The translations under genes and the position numbers were made by a program. A stretch of DNA of 64,000 bases from Streptomyces drozdowiczii (GTDB lineage: Bacteria; Actinomycetota; Actinomycetes; Streptomycetales; Streptomycetaceae), in NCBI RefSeq assembly GCF_026167665.1, contig NZ_CP098740.1, positions 2,914,001 to 2,978,000 on the forward strand, written 5' to 3'. The notes beneath the pieces were generated by a model that was given only the letters and a program-made list of their open reading frames with translations, had not been told where the DNA came from and ran no database searches. Position 1 is the stretch's first letter. Each line of letters begins with the position of its first letter. Shown here piece by piece: positions 38,470 to 46,826 of this stretch.

Positions 38470-40872
38470 CTAGTCGACGTCGTTGAGCATCCAGGTGGAC
38501 AGGGCGGTGTCGAAGACCTCGCGGGCACCGACCCAGTCCACGTCCCGTTCGGTGACGTAAATGGCGTACTCGGTGCCGTCCTCGGCGATGTAGCTCTGGT
38601 CGATCGCGTGGACGGTCTCTCCGCTCTTGTCCTCGTACGTGTACTCCCACCGGGCGCCCGGGCGGCCCTGGAAGGTGTTGGCCGAGAGCTGGATCTGCTG
38701 GTAGTTCCGCTGGTTGGCGGAGGCGGTCTTCTCCAGGGCCTTGAAGTTCTCGTACGAGGTGTAGGGGGCGTCCGCGATGACGCCGACCTTCAGCAGGGCG
38801 GTGTCGCTCGCGGACACGGCGTAGGTGACCTGATGGTTCTGCTCGCCCTGGCGCTCCCAGTCGTCCGGCAGGGCGAGCGAGAAGCCGGCGGTGTCGGCGA
38901 CGACGCTGTAGCCGTCCGGGAAGACCAGCTCGGCCGGGTCGGTGGTGGCGCTCGCCTCCGGGGAGGGGGCCTCGCTCGTCCGGTCCTGGGCGGGCGTCGC
39001 CCGGTCGCTCTTCTCGCCCTTGGCGTCCTCCGAGGTGCCCGGGCCGTCGTCGTGACGGTCCAGCAGGGCGAGGGTGCCCGCGGTGGCCCCGCCGCCGAAG
39101 ATCAGCGCGGCGGCGAGCGTGGCCCCCCAGACGAGGACCGCCCGTCGGCGCCGGGGCGCGGGGGGCTGCGCGGGGGCCGGGGCGGGGGTGTACGGGGCGG
39201 GCAGGGTGGCGGTGGGCGGCTCGGCGGCGGCTTCGGGTGCGCCCGTCCCGGCGGCGGTGGACTGCGCGGGCGGGGTGTGCGGCCCCGGGTCGGGCTTCGG
39301 GGCGTACGGGCCGGGGGCCGGGGTCTGGCCGGGCGCGGGGGTGTACGGGCCGGGGGCCGGGGTGTACGGCTCCGGGATGTGCGGGCCCTGGTGCGGCGGC
39401 GGGCCGTACGGGCTCGGCGGGGCCGGGTACGCCGGGGAGCCGCCGCCCGGGCCGCCGCCGCCCGCCATCCGGGCCAGGTACGGCGCGACGAGGATCGCGC
39501 CGCCGACCCACAGCAGCCCGAACAGCAGCGCGTCGGCGACGCTGGGCGAGACGTCCAGGGTGCCCGAGCCGCCGATGCCGGCGACGTCGCCGGAGAACTC
39601 GGCGGACAGGCCGCTCATCGCGGCCAGCGCGAGGAACCCGAGCAGGAACAGCCCCCCGGCGGTGACCTGTTCGCGCCGGTCGGCGGAGCGGCGCCCGGCG
39701 AGCAGCCCGACGATGAGCGCGCAGACGAGACCGGCGGCGAGCGCGCCGACGAGGGCCCAGTCGTTGGCGGCGTCGCTCAGCTCACCGAGCCCGAACGAGC
39801 CGTGGTTCATACCGGAGCCGATGATGTCCGCCTGCCCCCGCGCGTCGTACTCGACGGAGCCGCCCCAGCTCACCGAGAGCACCATCAGCGCGATGTTGGG
39901 CAGCAGCGGCAGGGCCATCAGCAGGGCGGTGCCGTTGACGTCGTCCAGGGTGGCGTACGTGATGTAGCCGATCAGACCGCAGAGCAGGAGGACGGCGCCG
40001 AGCGCGCGGACGGCGGTCCCGGCGGCGCGTACGAAGCTCTGCGCACCCGGCCGTTGGGCCAGCCAGGCCGCCGCGACGTCGCGTTGCAGCACGGCGCAGG
40101 TGGTGACGAGCGCGAGGGCGAGGGCGCCGAGGGCCGCGAGGACCGGCGAGGAGTGGAGCGAGTAGCCCTGGACCTCCGGCTGGGCGTAGAGCCCGAGGAC
40201 CAGGACCGCGGCGGTGGCCACGACGCTGGTCCGGACCGCCGCGTCCAGACCGCCGCCCTGTCGCCGGACGCCTCGGGCGCCGAGGACGAGGGCGCCGATC
40301 CACAGCACGGTGACGGTGAGCGGGATCAGCGAGAGCGTCGTTTGGGTCTGCCCGCCCGGATCGAAGTCGCCGTACGTGTCCCCGTACGGCGAAGCGCCCC
40401 CGTATCCCCCGCCGCCGCCCGGCACGACGGCCCGGACCTCGAAGCCGCCGCCGAACGCCTGGAGCAGCATCGCGAGCGCGATCCGCAGCCGGTCGCTCCA
40501 CCCGACGACGACGTCGTCCCCCTGCCCGTAGTCGGGGATGGCGAGCGCCACGGCGAGCCCGACGATCAGCCCGGTCGGCCAGACGGCCGCCTTCAGCGAC
40601 CCGGCCCAGTCCCCGCGCATCACCCGCCCGAAGAAGACCCCGGCCGGCGAGGGCCCGGCCGGCACCGGCGCGTACCCGGGCGGCGGCGCGGCGGGCCGCG
40701 TCATGTAGGCGGGCACCGCGGGCGGTTCGACGGCGGGCGCCCCGCTCGGCGGCGGCGGAGCGGCGGGCTGCGGAGGCGCGGCGGGCGCGGCGGGCCGTTC
40801 CCGCCCGCACTTCATGCAGAAGCGTGCCTCGTCGGGTGCCTGGGTTCCACAGAAGGGGCAGTACGAGGGCAT
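38470..40872 (-). CDS. Zinc-ribbon multi-pass membrane protein with extracytoplasmic C-terminal domain
   Basis: 800 aa, function unknown. A zinc ribbon (CPFCGTQ, then CMKCGRE, residues about 4-25) opens the protein, followed by a Pro/Ala linker. About ten hydrophobic segments occupy residues ~100-485. A second Pro-rich region with PYTPAPG-type repeats follows. A final transmembrane helix (VLVWGATLAAALIFGGGATAG, about 575-600) precedes a soluble domain of ~170 residues outside the membrane (SFSLALPDDWERQGEQ, ending STWMLNDVD). The ATG at 40872 has GGAGC upstream. Conserved-looking proteins of this architecture occur in Streptomyces without assigned function. Confidence 0.85.
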   Translation of the reverse strand: MPSYCPFCGTQAPDEARFCMKCGRERPAAPAAPPQPAAPPPPSGAPAVEPPAVPAYMTRPAAPPPGYAPVPAGPSPAGVFFGRVMRGDWAGSLKAAVWPTGLIVGLAVALAIPDYGQGDDVVVGWSDRLRIALAMLLQAFGGGFEVRAVVPGGGGGYGGASPYGDTYGDFDPGGQTQTTLSLIPLTVTVLWIGALVLGARGVRRQGGGLDAAVRTSVVATAAVLVLGLYAQPEVQGYSLHSSPVLAALGALALALVTTCAVLQRDVAAAWLAQRPGAQSFVRAAGTAVRALGAVLLLCGLIGYITYATLDDVNGTALLMALPLLPNIALMVLSVSWGGSVEYDARGQADIIGSGMNHGSFGLGELSDAANDWALVGALAAGLVCALIVGLLAGRRSADRREQVTAGGLFLLGFLALAAMSGLSAEFSGDVAGIGGSGTLDVSPSVADALLFGLLWVGGAILVAPYLARMAGGGGPGGGSPAYPAPPSPYGPPPHQGPHIPEPYTPAPGPYTPAPGQTPAPGPYAPKPDPGPHTPPAQSTAAGTGAPEAAAEPPTATLPAPYTPAPAPAQPPAPRRRRAVLVWGATLAAALIFGGGATAGTLALLDRHDDGPGTSEDAKGEKSDRATPAQDRTSEAPSPEASATTDPAELVFPDGYSVVADTAGFSLALPDDWERQGEQNHQVTYAVSASDTALLKVGVIADAPYTSYENFKALEKTASANQRNYQQIQLSANTFQGRPGARWEYTYEDKSGETVHAIDQSYIAEDGTEYAIYVTERDVDWVGAREVFDTALSTWMLNDVD

Positions 40873-41043
40873 GAGAGCTCCGCAGCGGTCCGGGGACGGG
40901 CGAGACGGTGACACACGGAAACGGGGAAGACGCGTGCCGTATCAACGGACACATCTTCCCCGCCCACCGGTTCCCGTCAACTCGGAATCCCGGCAACCGC
41001 TTTCACGCGGTCCGGGAAGCCCGTCCGGGGCCCGCCGGACACG

Positions 41044-41745
41044 TCAGTCGCGCACACCCCGGTGCAGGGCCACCACGCCGCCCGTGAGGTTGCGCCAGGC
41101 GACCTGGGACCAGCCGGCCTGCTGGAGCTTCTTCGCCAGGCCGGGCTGGTCGGGCCAGGCGCGGATGGATTCGGCGAGGTAGACGTAGGCGTCGGGGTTG
41201 GAGGAGACCGCGCGGGCCACGGGGGGCAGGGCGCGCATCAGGTACTCGATGTAGACGGTGCGGAACGGGGTCCAGACGGGCTGCGAGAACTCGCAGATGA
41301 CGACCCGGCCGCCCGGCTTGGTGACCCGGTACAGCTCGCGCAGCGCCGCGTCCGTGTCCTGGACGTTGCGCAGGCCGAAGGAGATGGTCACCGCGTCGAA
41401 GGTCTCGTCGCGGAAGGGGAGTTTCGTGGCGTCGCCGGCGGTGAAGGGCAGCCAGGCGTGCCGCTTCTTGCCCTCGCGGAGCATGCCGATCGAGAAGTCG
41501 CACGGCACGACGTACGCACCGGTCGCGGCGAACGGCAGCGAGGACGTCGCCGTGCCGGCCGCCAGGTCGAGGACCTTCTCGGCGGGCCGGGCGTTCACCG
41601 CCTTGGCGACCGCCTTGCGCCACACCCGGTCCTGGCCGAGCGAGAGCACGTCGTTGGTCAGGTCGTAGTTCGCCGCCACGCCGTCGAACATCGAGGCGAC
41701 TTCGTGCGGCTGCTTGTCCAGGGAGGCTCGGGTCACGCCCTCCAT
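41044..41745 (-). CDS. menG: Demethylmenaquinone methyltransferase
   Basis: 233 aa UbiE/MenG-family SAM-dependent methyltransferase that performs the last step of menaquinone synthesis. It shows the UbiE signatures [19 protein letters not shown] and [31 protein letters not shown], split by the SAM-binding motif [13 protein letters not shown]. In futalosine-pathway organisms it acts on the product formed after MqnA-D and prenylation. ATG at 41745 and GTG at 41736 are both possible starts; GGAGGG lies too close to the GTG, so I keep the ATG. Confidence 0.93.
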   Translation of the reverse strand: MEGVTRASLDKQPHEVASMFDGVAANYDLTNDVLSLGQDRVWRKAVAKAVNARPAEKVLDLAAGTATSSLPFAATGAYVVPCDFSIGMLREGKKRHAWLPFTAGDATKLPFRDETFDAVTISFGLRNVQDTDAALRELYRVTKPGGRVVICEFSQPVWTPFRTVYIEYLMRALPPVARAVSSNPDAYVYLAESIRAWPDQPGLAKKLQQAGWSQVAWRNLTGGVVALHRGVRD

Positions 41746-41870
41746 TCAAGCAGCCCGGTCCGCGCGGCCTCGCGGGGGACGCCCCGGGCGGAATTCCGCT
41801 TCAACCTTTTCCGTCCGGCGGCACTCAGTAGTCACGAAGAGACCTCCGCAGAGAACAGGGAAGGGGGCAG

Positions 41871-42380
41871 ATGTTCACGGGAGCCAGCCGGGGTGCCGAC
41901 GGCTTCGAGGAATTCGCCCGCGCCGGCCAGCACCGCCTCTACCGCACCGCGTACCTGCTCTGCGGCGACGCCGACGCCGCGCGCGACCTGACGCAGACGA
42001 CGCTGGCCAAGCTGTTCCAGCACTGGCACCGGGTGCGCGCCGCCGACCACCCGGACGCCTACGCCCGGACCGTGCTCACCCGCACCTACATCGCCGAGCG
42101 CCGCCGCCGGCTGCGCGACCTCCTCGCCCACACGCCGATCGCCGCGCCCGCCCCGGCCGTGGGCCCCGAGCTGACCGTCACGCTGCTCGCGGCCCTCGCC
42201 GAACTGCCGCCCCGCGCGCGGGCGATGGTCGTCCTGCGCTACTGGGAGGACCTGAGCGTGGAGACCGTCGCGGAGCTGCTGCGGTGCAGCCCGTCCACCG
42301 TCAAGAGCCAGTGCTCGCGCTCACTGGCCACGCTGCGCGCCCGCCTGGGCGACGCGCACCTCTACACCGCCCGAGGCTGA
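41871..42380 (+). CDS. SigE-family ECF RNA polymerase sigma factor
   Basis: 169 aa. Region 2 is FARAGQHRLYRTAYLLCGDADAARDLTQTTLAKLF and region 4 is LPPRARAMVVLRYWEDLSVETVAELLRCSPSTVKSQCSRSL, each broken only by normal loops. This matches the SigE family of actinobacterial ECF factors that are often encoded just before a single-pass membrane protein. The ATG at 41871 follows AAGGGGG. The membrane protein gene starts 11 bp after its stop and two secreted metalloprotease-like genes follow. CAACC at 41802-41806 could be part of its own promoter, but this is weak. Confidence 0.92.
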   Translation: MFTGASRGADGFEEFARAGQHRLYRTAYLLCGDADAARDLTQTTLAKLFQHWHRVRAADHPDAYARTVLTRTYIAERRRRLRDLLAHTPIAAPAPAVGPELTVTLLAALAELPPRARAMVVLRYWEDLSVETVAELLRCSPSTVKSQCSRSLATLRARLGDAHLYTARG

Positions 42381-42391
42381 GGAGTTACGCC

Positions 42392-43288
42392 GTGTACGTG
42401 TTCATGGACCCCGCTCCGGGCGACGAGCCCGGCCGCGACGACGACGAGTTGCTGGTCCGGACCGCCATGGAGCGGGCCACCGGCGGGGCGCCGCCGCTGC
42501 CCGATCTGGTCCCCGGCGCCCTGGTCCAGGGCCGCCGCCGCCGGGCCCGGGCCCGCGCCGCGATCGGGGCGACGGCGACCGCGATCGTCGGCCTGGGGAT
42601 CTTCGGCGCCGCGCTGCCGGTGTGGGGCGGGGGCGGGGAGCCGGTACGCGAGTGGTCGGCGGCCTCGTCGGCGACCGCGGTCCCGACGCCCCTGGACACC
42701 TCCGACCCATGGCTCCGGCTCCCCGTGCACGTCGAGCCGAGCCCCGGCGAGACCTCCATGGCTGATCTGCCGGAGCGCGAGTACTCGCGGCAGGGGGTCT
42801 TCCAGAACGAGGCGGCGGGGGTGCTCGAAGCGCTCCTGCCCAAGGCGCTCGCCCCGGTCCGGCCGGTCGACATCGCCGTCAGCCGGTACCAGGGCGGGGT
42901 GGACAGCCCGGTCTTCCCGATCTCGTTCTCCGTCCGCCCGCTGGCCACGGGCAAGGCGGCCCGGGCGGACACCCCCTGCCTCGACGGCGCGGTGAAGGAC
43001 CTCCGGTGCGACGAGGTCACGCTGCCGGGAGGGATCAAGGCCCAGGCGATCACGGCGGCCGGGAACGCCAAGGGGGGCAAGAAGGTCACCGGGGTCACCG
43101 TGCGTTTCAGGTACGGGCACAGCCGCGTCACGCTCACCGTGGGGGGTGACTACGACGCCATGGTGTCGGCACCGGTCACCGCCGACCAACTGGTGGCCGT
43201 CGCCGGGGACCCGAAGGTCATCGAAATGGTTGCTTATGCGGACAAACGTCCGATGGAAGCGAAGGAGGGCTCTGTCCGTGGGGGCTGA
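42392..43288 (+). CDS. Single-pass membrane protein, possible anti-sigma or sensor partner
   Basis: 298 aa, no family recognised. A cytosolic N-terminus (about 1-60, acidic then arginine-rich RRRRARARA) leads to one transmembrane helix (about 62-82: ATATAIVGLGIFGAALPVW) and a ~215-residue outer domain with two cysteines (DTPCLDGAVKDLRCDE). This topology fits regulators encoded next to SigE-family sigma factors, but no zinc anti-sigma motif is seen. GTG at 42392 follows GAGGAG. The gene overlaps the next by 11 bp, so sigma factor, membrane protein and DUF3152 protein form one transcription unit. Confidence 0.82.
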   Translation: MYVFMDPAPGDEPGRDDDELLVRTAMERATGGAPPLPDLVPGALVQGRRRRARARAAIGATATAIVGLGIFGAALPVWGGGGEPVREWSAASSATAVPTPLDTSDPWLRLPVHVEPSPGETSMADLPEREYSRQGVFQNEAAGVLEALLPKALAPVRPVDIAVSRYQGGVDSPVFPISFSVRPLATGKAARADTPCLDGAVKDLRCDEVTLPGGIKAQAITAAGNAKGGKKVTGVTVRFRYGHSRVTLTVGGDYDAMVSAPVTADQLVAVAGDPKVIEMVAYADKRPMEAKEGSVRGG

Positions 43289-44120
43289 GGGCACGCGGGG
43301 GCGGCACGGCGGAGCGGGACGCGGACGAAGACGCGCGAGACGACGCAGCCGCATACGCATACTCACCGCCGTCGCCGTACCGGCGGCGCTGATCGGCGTG
43401 GTGGTGGTCCTCGCACCCCGCTGGGCGGGCGGTGACGGGGCCCCGGCGGCCGCCGCCGCATCGAAGCCGTCGCCCGTCGCCGCGTCCCGCTCCCCCACCC
43501 CTTCCGCGAAGGCCGGTCGCGGTGCGAAGCCGTCGCCCTCCGTGAAGCCGAGCCCCACCCGTATCCCCGCCTCCGGCCCCGGCACGTTCACGACCGCCCG
43601 CGCCGACACCTCGTCCTCCGGGCGGTACGCGTACCGCGTCGAGGTCGAGGACGGCTCCGGCGTCGATCCGGAGGAGGCCGCCGACCGGATCGCCCGCATC
43701 CTCGCCGCGCCGCGCGGCTGGGCGCAGGGCGGGACGCGCACGTTCCACCGGGTGGCCTCCGGTCCGGCCGGGCTGGTCGTCCGCATCGCGACGGCGGCCA
43801 CCACGGACCGGATCTGCGGACAGGGCGGGATGAACACGCACGGCGAGGTCAACTGCCGGATCGGCGAGAAGGTGATGGTCAACCTCAAGCGCTGGCAGAC
43901 CGGTTCGCCCGAGTTCGACGGCCCGCTGGACGACTACCGGGCCCTGATCATCAACCACGAGGTCGGCCACTGGCTCGGCCACGGCCACGAGACCTGCCCC
44001 GGCAGGGGCCGCCCCGCCCCCGCGATGATGCAGCAGATCTACGGACTCAAGGGCTGCGTCGCCAACGCCTGGCCGTACGACGAAAACGGGGCATACCTGG
44101 GCGGCCCCTCGGTGCCGTAA
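43278..44120 (+). CDS. DUF3152 protein with metzincin-type zinc motif (copy 1)
   Basis: 280 aa. An arginine-rich start, one transmembrane helix (about 27-47) and a Pro/Ser/Ala linker (about 52-105) precede the DUF3152 domain (about 115-280). The domain contains HEVGHWLGHGH at 227-237, an exact HExxHxxGxxH metzincin zinc-binding motif, followed by a candidate Met-turn (PAPAMMQQ, about 246-253). Four cysteines (180, 193, 240, 260) could form two disulfides. It is likely a membrane-anchored extracellular metalloprotease; activity is inferred. GTG at 43278 follows AAGGAGGG and overlaps the previous gene by 11 bp. Confidence 0.88.
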   Translation: MGAEGTRGRHGGAGRGRRRARRRSRIRILTAVAVPAALIGVVVVLAPRWAGGDGAPAAAAASKPSPVAASRSPTPSAKAGRGAKPSPSVKPSPTRIPASGPGTFTTARADTSSSGRYAYRVEVEDGSGVDPEEAADRIARILAAPRGWAQGGTRTFHRVASGPAGLVVRIATAATTDRICGQGGMNTHGEVNCRIGEKVMVNLKRWQTGSPEFDGPLDDYRALIINHEVGHWLGHGHETCPGRGRPAPAMMQQIYGLKGCVANAWPYDENGAYLGGPSVP

Positions 44121-44210
44121 CGATTCTTCAGGGAAGTGGACTGAACCAATCACCCCGATCACCGGTCCTACAGCGGGGGACGGATCACCGATCGCTGGGG
44201 AGGGTTTCGG

Positions 44211-44885
44211 ATGCCCGGAGGGAAAGGGCGCCGGGGGGAGAGCGGCCGGGGCAGGCTGCTCGCATGGGTTGTCGTCCCCGTCGTGCTGGCGGCCGCCGCC
44301 GTCGTCGGCCTCCGCTGGAACGACGCGCGCGGCCCCGCACCCGCCGCCTTCACCGTGGCCCGCGCCGCCGCGACGGACACCGGTACGGGGAACGCCTACC
44401 GGGTGGAGGTGGAGGACGGCGCCGGGCTCGACGCGGACCGGACGGCCTCCGTCGTCGCACGCATCCTGGCCGCGCCCCGGGGCTGGTCGCACCACGGGGA
44501 GCACAGGTTCCGCCAGGTGGCGAAGGGCCAGGCGGGGCTGGTCATCCGGATCGCGACCCCGGAGACCACCGACCGCGTCTGCGGCGCGAGCGGGCTCGAC
44601 ACGCACGGCGAGGTCAACTGCCGCGTCGGTACGGTGGTGATGGTCAACCTGAAGCGCTGGCAGACGGGTTCGCCGGAGTTCAACGGGCCGCTGAGCGAGT
44701 ACCGGGCGCTGATCATCAACCACGAGGTCGGCCACTGGCTGGGCCACGGCCACGAGACCTGCCCCGGCAAGGGCCGACCGGCCCCCGCGATGATGCAGCA
44801 GATCGACGGGCTGAAGGGCTGCGTCGCCAACGCCTGGCCGTACGACTCCGAGGGGCGTTACCTCGGCGGCCCCTCGGTGCCGTAG
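44211..44885 (+). CDS. DUF3152 protein with metzincin-type zinc motif (copy 2)
   Basis: 224 aa paralogue of the preceding gene. It has a membrane helix at about 17-35, a shorter linker, and the DUF3152 domain from about 60. The zinc motif HEVGHWLGHGH lies at 171-181 and the C-terminal block is almost identical to copy 1. All four domain cysteines are kept. The ATG at 44211 has GGGGAGGG upstream. The 90-bp gap after copy 1 contains two GATCACCG repeats and may hold a separate promoter. Recent tandem duplication is likely. It converges with the imidazolonepropionase-like gene, 3 bp apart. Confidence 0.88.
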   Translation: MPGGKGRRGESGRGRLLAWVVVPVVLAAAAVVGLRWNDARGPAPAAFTVARAAATDTGTGNAYRVEVEDGAGLDADRTASVVARILAAPRGWSHHGEHRFRQVAKGQAGLVIRIATPETTDRVCGASGLDTHGEVNCRVGTVVMVNLKRWQTGSPEFNGPLSEYRALIINHEVGHWLGHGHETCPGKGRPAPAMMQQIDGLKGCVANAWPYDSEGRYLGGPSVP

Positions 44886-44888
44886 GCG

Positions 44889-45548
44889 CTAACGGCCCCG
44901 GTACACCAGCCGCCCGCCCGCGATCGTCGCTACGCAGCTGACCGCGCCCGCCGCGAGCAGCGCTGCCTCGTCCGGCGCGTCGAAGGCCGCGAGGTCCGCG
45001 CGGCCCCCGGCGGCGAGCGGCGCCGCCGTCGCCTCGGCCACCGCGCCCGCCCCGGCCAGCGGGTCGAGCCGGGGGCCGTCGGCGGTGGCCCGCCCGGACG
45101 GGGCGGCGGACGCGCCGAGGACCGCCAGCCCGGACCGCCGGACCGCCGTGAGCAGCGCGGGCGGGGCCCCGGGGCCGGCCGCCACCGCCGTCGTGCCGTG
45201 CCGCAGCATCCGGTGCAGCCCGCGCCGCACGCTGCCCGCGCGCCAGGTCTCCTCGGGGCCCAGCGCGTCGAGCGCGCCGCCGGTCAGGGGCTCGGTGCCC
45301 AGCGCGTCCGCCTCGCGGGGGTCGGGGAAGTACCACTCCTCCAGGAGCCGGACCGCGTCCCGCTGCACCAGGCCCGGGGTGAGGACGCCCGGCCAGCGCC
45401 GGACACGGGCGCCGGGGTGGGCGGCGGCCACCTCCTCGTACGGCCCGAAGGCCGCGACCACCGCGTCCCGCACGGCCACCGCACCGCCGGGCACGGATGC
45501 GCGGCCGCCGCCCGGCAGGAGCAGGGCGGCGGCGTGAATCGTCAGCAA
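44889..45548 (-). CDS. Amidohydrolase-like protein (imidazolonepropionase-like domain), probably non-catalytic
   Basis: 219 aa, about half the length of a true amidohydrolase. It keeps the edge strands of the composite beta-sandwich (VAVRDAVVAAFGPYEEV, then GVLTPGLVQ at the front; AGAVSCVATIAGGRLVYRGR at the back) and GTTAVAAGP, but the metal-binding HxH is replaced (GLVQRD). It is probably a degenerate member. It sits 7 bp downstream of mqnC on the same strand, a linkage worth noting for the futalosine pathway although no role is known. Confidence 0.75.
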   Translation of the reverse strand: MLTIHAAALLLPGGGRASVPGGAVAVRDAVVAAFGPYEEVAAAHPGARVRRWPGVLTPGLVQRDAVRLLEEWYFPDPREADALGTEPLTGGALDALGPEETWRAGSVRRGLHRMLRHGTTAVAAGPGAPPALLTAVRRSGLAVLGASAAPSGRATADGPRLDPLAGAGAVAEATAAPLAAGGRADLAAFDAPDEAALLAAGAVSCVATIAGGRLVYRGR

Positions 45549-45555
45549 GGCGCGG

Positions 45556-46755
45556 TCAGTTGGCGCTGAGGAGCTTGAGCTCGGGGTGTGCGGTGCCGCC
45601 CTCGATCGCGACCGACGAGATGTGCGAGACGACGCGCTCGTCCACCGGGTCGTTCGCCGGGTCGTCGTGCACGACGAGGTGCTCGTACGTCGTGGCGCGC
45701 TGGGCCGGGACCCGGTCCGCCTTGCGGATCAGGTCGATGATCTCCAGCCGGTTGGAGCGGTGCTTGGCGCCGGCCGAGGAGACGACGTTCTCCTCCAGCA
45801 TGATCGAGCCGAGGTCGTCCGCGCCGTAGTGCAGCGACAGCTGGCCGACCTCCTTGCCGGTGGTGAGCCAGGAGCCCTGGATGTGGGCGACGTTGTCCAG
45901 GAAGAGCCGGGCGATGGCGATCATCCGCAGGTACTCGAAGAGCGTGGCCTGCGTCTGCCCCTTCAGCTTGTTGTTCTCCGGCTGGTACGTGTACGGGATG
46001 AAGGCGCGGAAGCCGCCGGTGCGGTCCTGCACGTCCCGGATCATGCGCAGGTGCTCGATGCGCTCGGCGTTCGTCTCGCCCGTGCCCATCAGCATGGTCG
46101 AGGTGGACTCGACGCCCAGGCCGTGCGCGATCTCCATGATCTCCAGCCAGCGCTCCCCGGACTCCTTCAGCGGGGCGATGGCGGTGCGCGGCCGGGCCGG
46201 CAGCAGCTCGGCGCCGGCGCCCGCGAAGGAGTCCAGACCGGCCGCGTGGATACGGCTGATCGCCTCCTCGGCGGAGACCTTCGAGATCCGGGCCATGTGC
46301 TCGATCTCGGAGGCGCCGAGCGAGTGGATCACCAGCTGCGGGAACGCCTTCTTGATGGCCGAGAAGTGCTCCTCGTAGTACTCCACGCCGTAGTCCGGGT
46401 GGTGCCCGCCCTGGAACATGATCTGCGTGCCGCCCAGCTCGACGGTCTCCGCGCAGCGGCGCAGGATGTCGTCCAGGTCCCGGGACCAGCCCTTGGCGGT
46501 GTCCTTCGGCGCGGCGTAGAAGGCGCAGAACTTGCAGGCCGTGACGCACACGTTGGTGTAGTTGATGTTGCGCTCGATGATGTACGTCGCGATGTGCTCC
46601 GTACCGGCGTACCGGCGTCGGCGCACGGCGTCGGCCGCGGCGCCCAGGGCGTGCAGCGGGGCCGACCGGTAGAGGTCGAGCGCCTCGTCCGGAGTGATCC
46701 GGCCGCCTTCGGCGGCTCGGTCGAGGATGGGCTGGAGGTCGGCCTTCTCGGTCAC
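45556..46755 (-). CDS. mqnC: Cyclic dehypoxanthinyl futalosine synthase (MqnC)
   Basis: 399 aa radical SAM enzyme. The cluster-binding motif is CVTACKFC (Cys70, Cys74, Cys77). The MqnC family context is clear in NINYTNV before it, MFQGGHHPDYGVEYY after it and ESTSTMLMGTGET. It cyclises dehypoxanthine futalosine in the futalosine route to menaquinone. The ATG at 46755 places the motif at the usual distance. It lies between the amidohydrolase-like gene and the Ser/Thr kinase. mqnA is 2 kb away; mqnB and mqnD are not in the window. Confidence 0.95.
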   Translation of the reverse strand: MTEKADLQPILDRAAEGGRITPDEALDLYRSAPLHALGAAADAVRRRRYAGTEHIATYIIERNINYTNVCVTACKFCAFYAAPKDTAKGWSRDLDDILRRCAETVELGGTQIMFQGGHHPDYGVEYYEEHFSAIKKAFPQLVIHSLGASEIEHMARISKVSAEEAISRIHAAGLDSFAGAGAELLPARPRTAIAPLKESGERWLEIMEIAHGLGVESTSTMLMGTGETNAERIEHLRMIRDVQDRTGGFRAFIPYTYQPENNKLKGQTQATLFEYLRMIAIARLFLDNVAHIQGSWLTTGKEVGQLSLHYGADDLGSIMLEENVVSSAGAKHRSNRLEIIDLIRKADRVPAQRATTYEHLVVHDDPANDPVDERVVSHISSVAIEGGTAHPELKLLSAN

Positions 46756-46826
46756 CGGGCTGTCACCTTTCGGCGGTTTTCAACGGAGCTGCGGACCGGT
46801 TCAGCGTACGCCAGGGGGGTCGGCGG

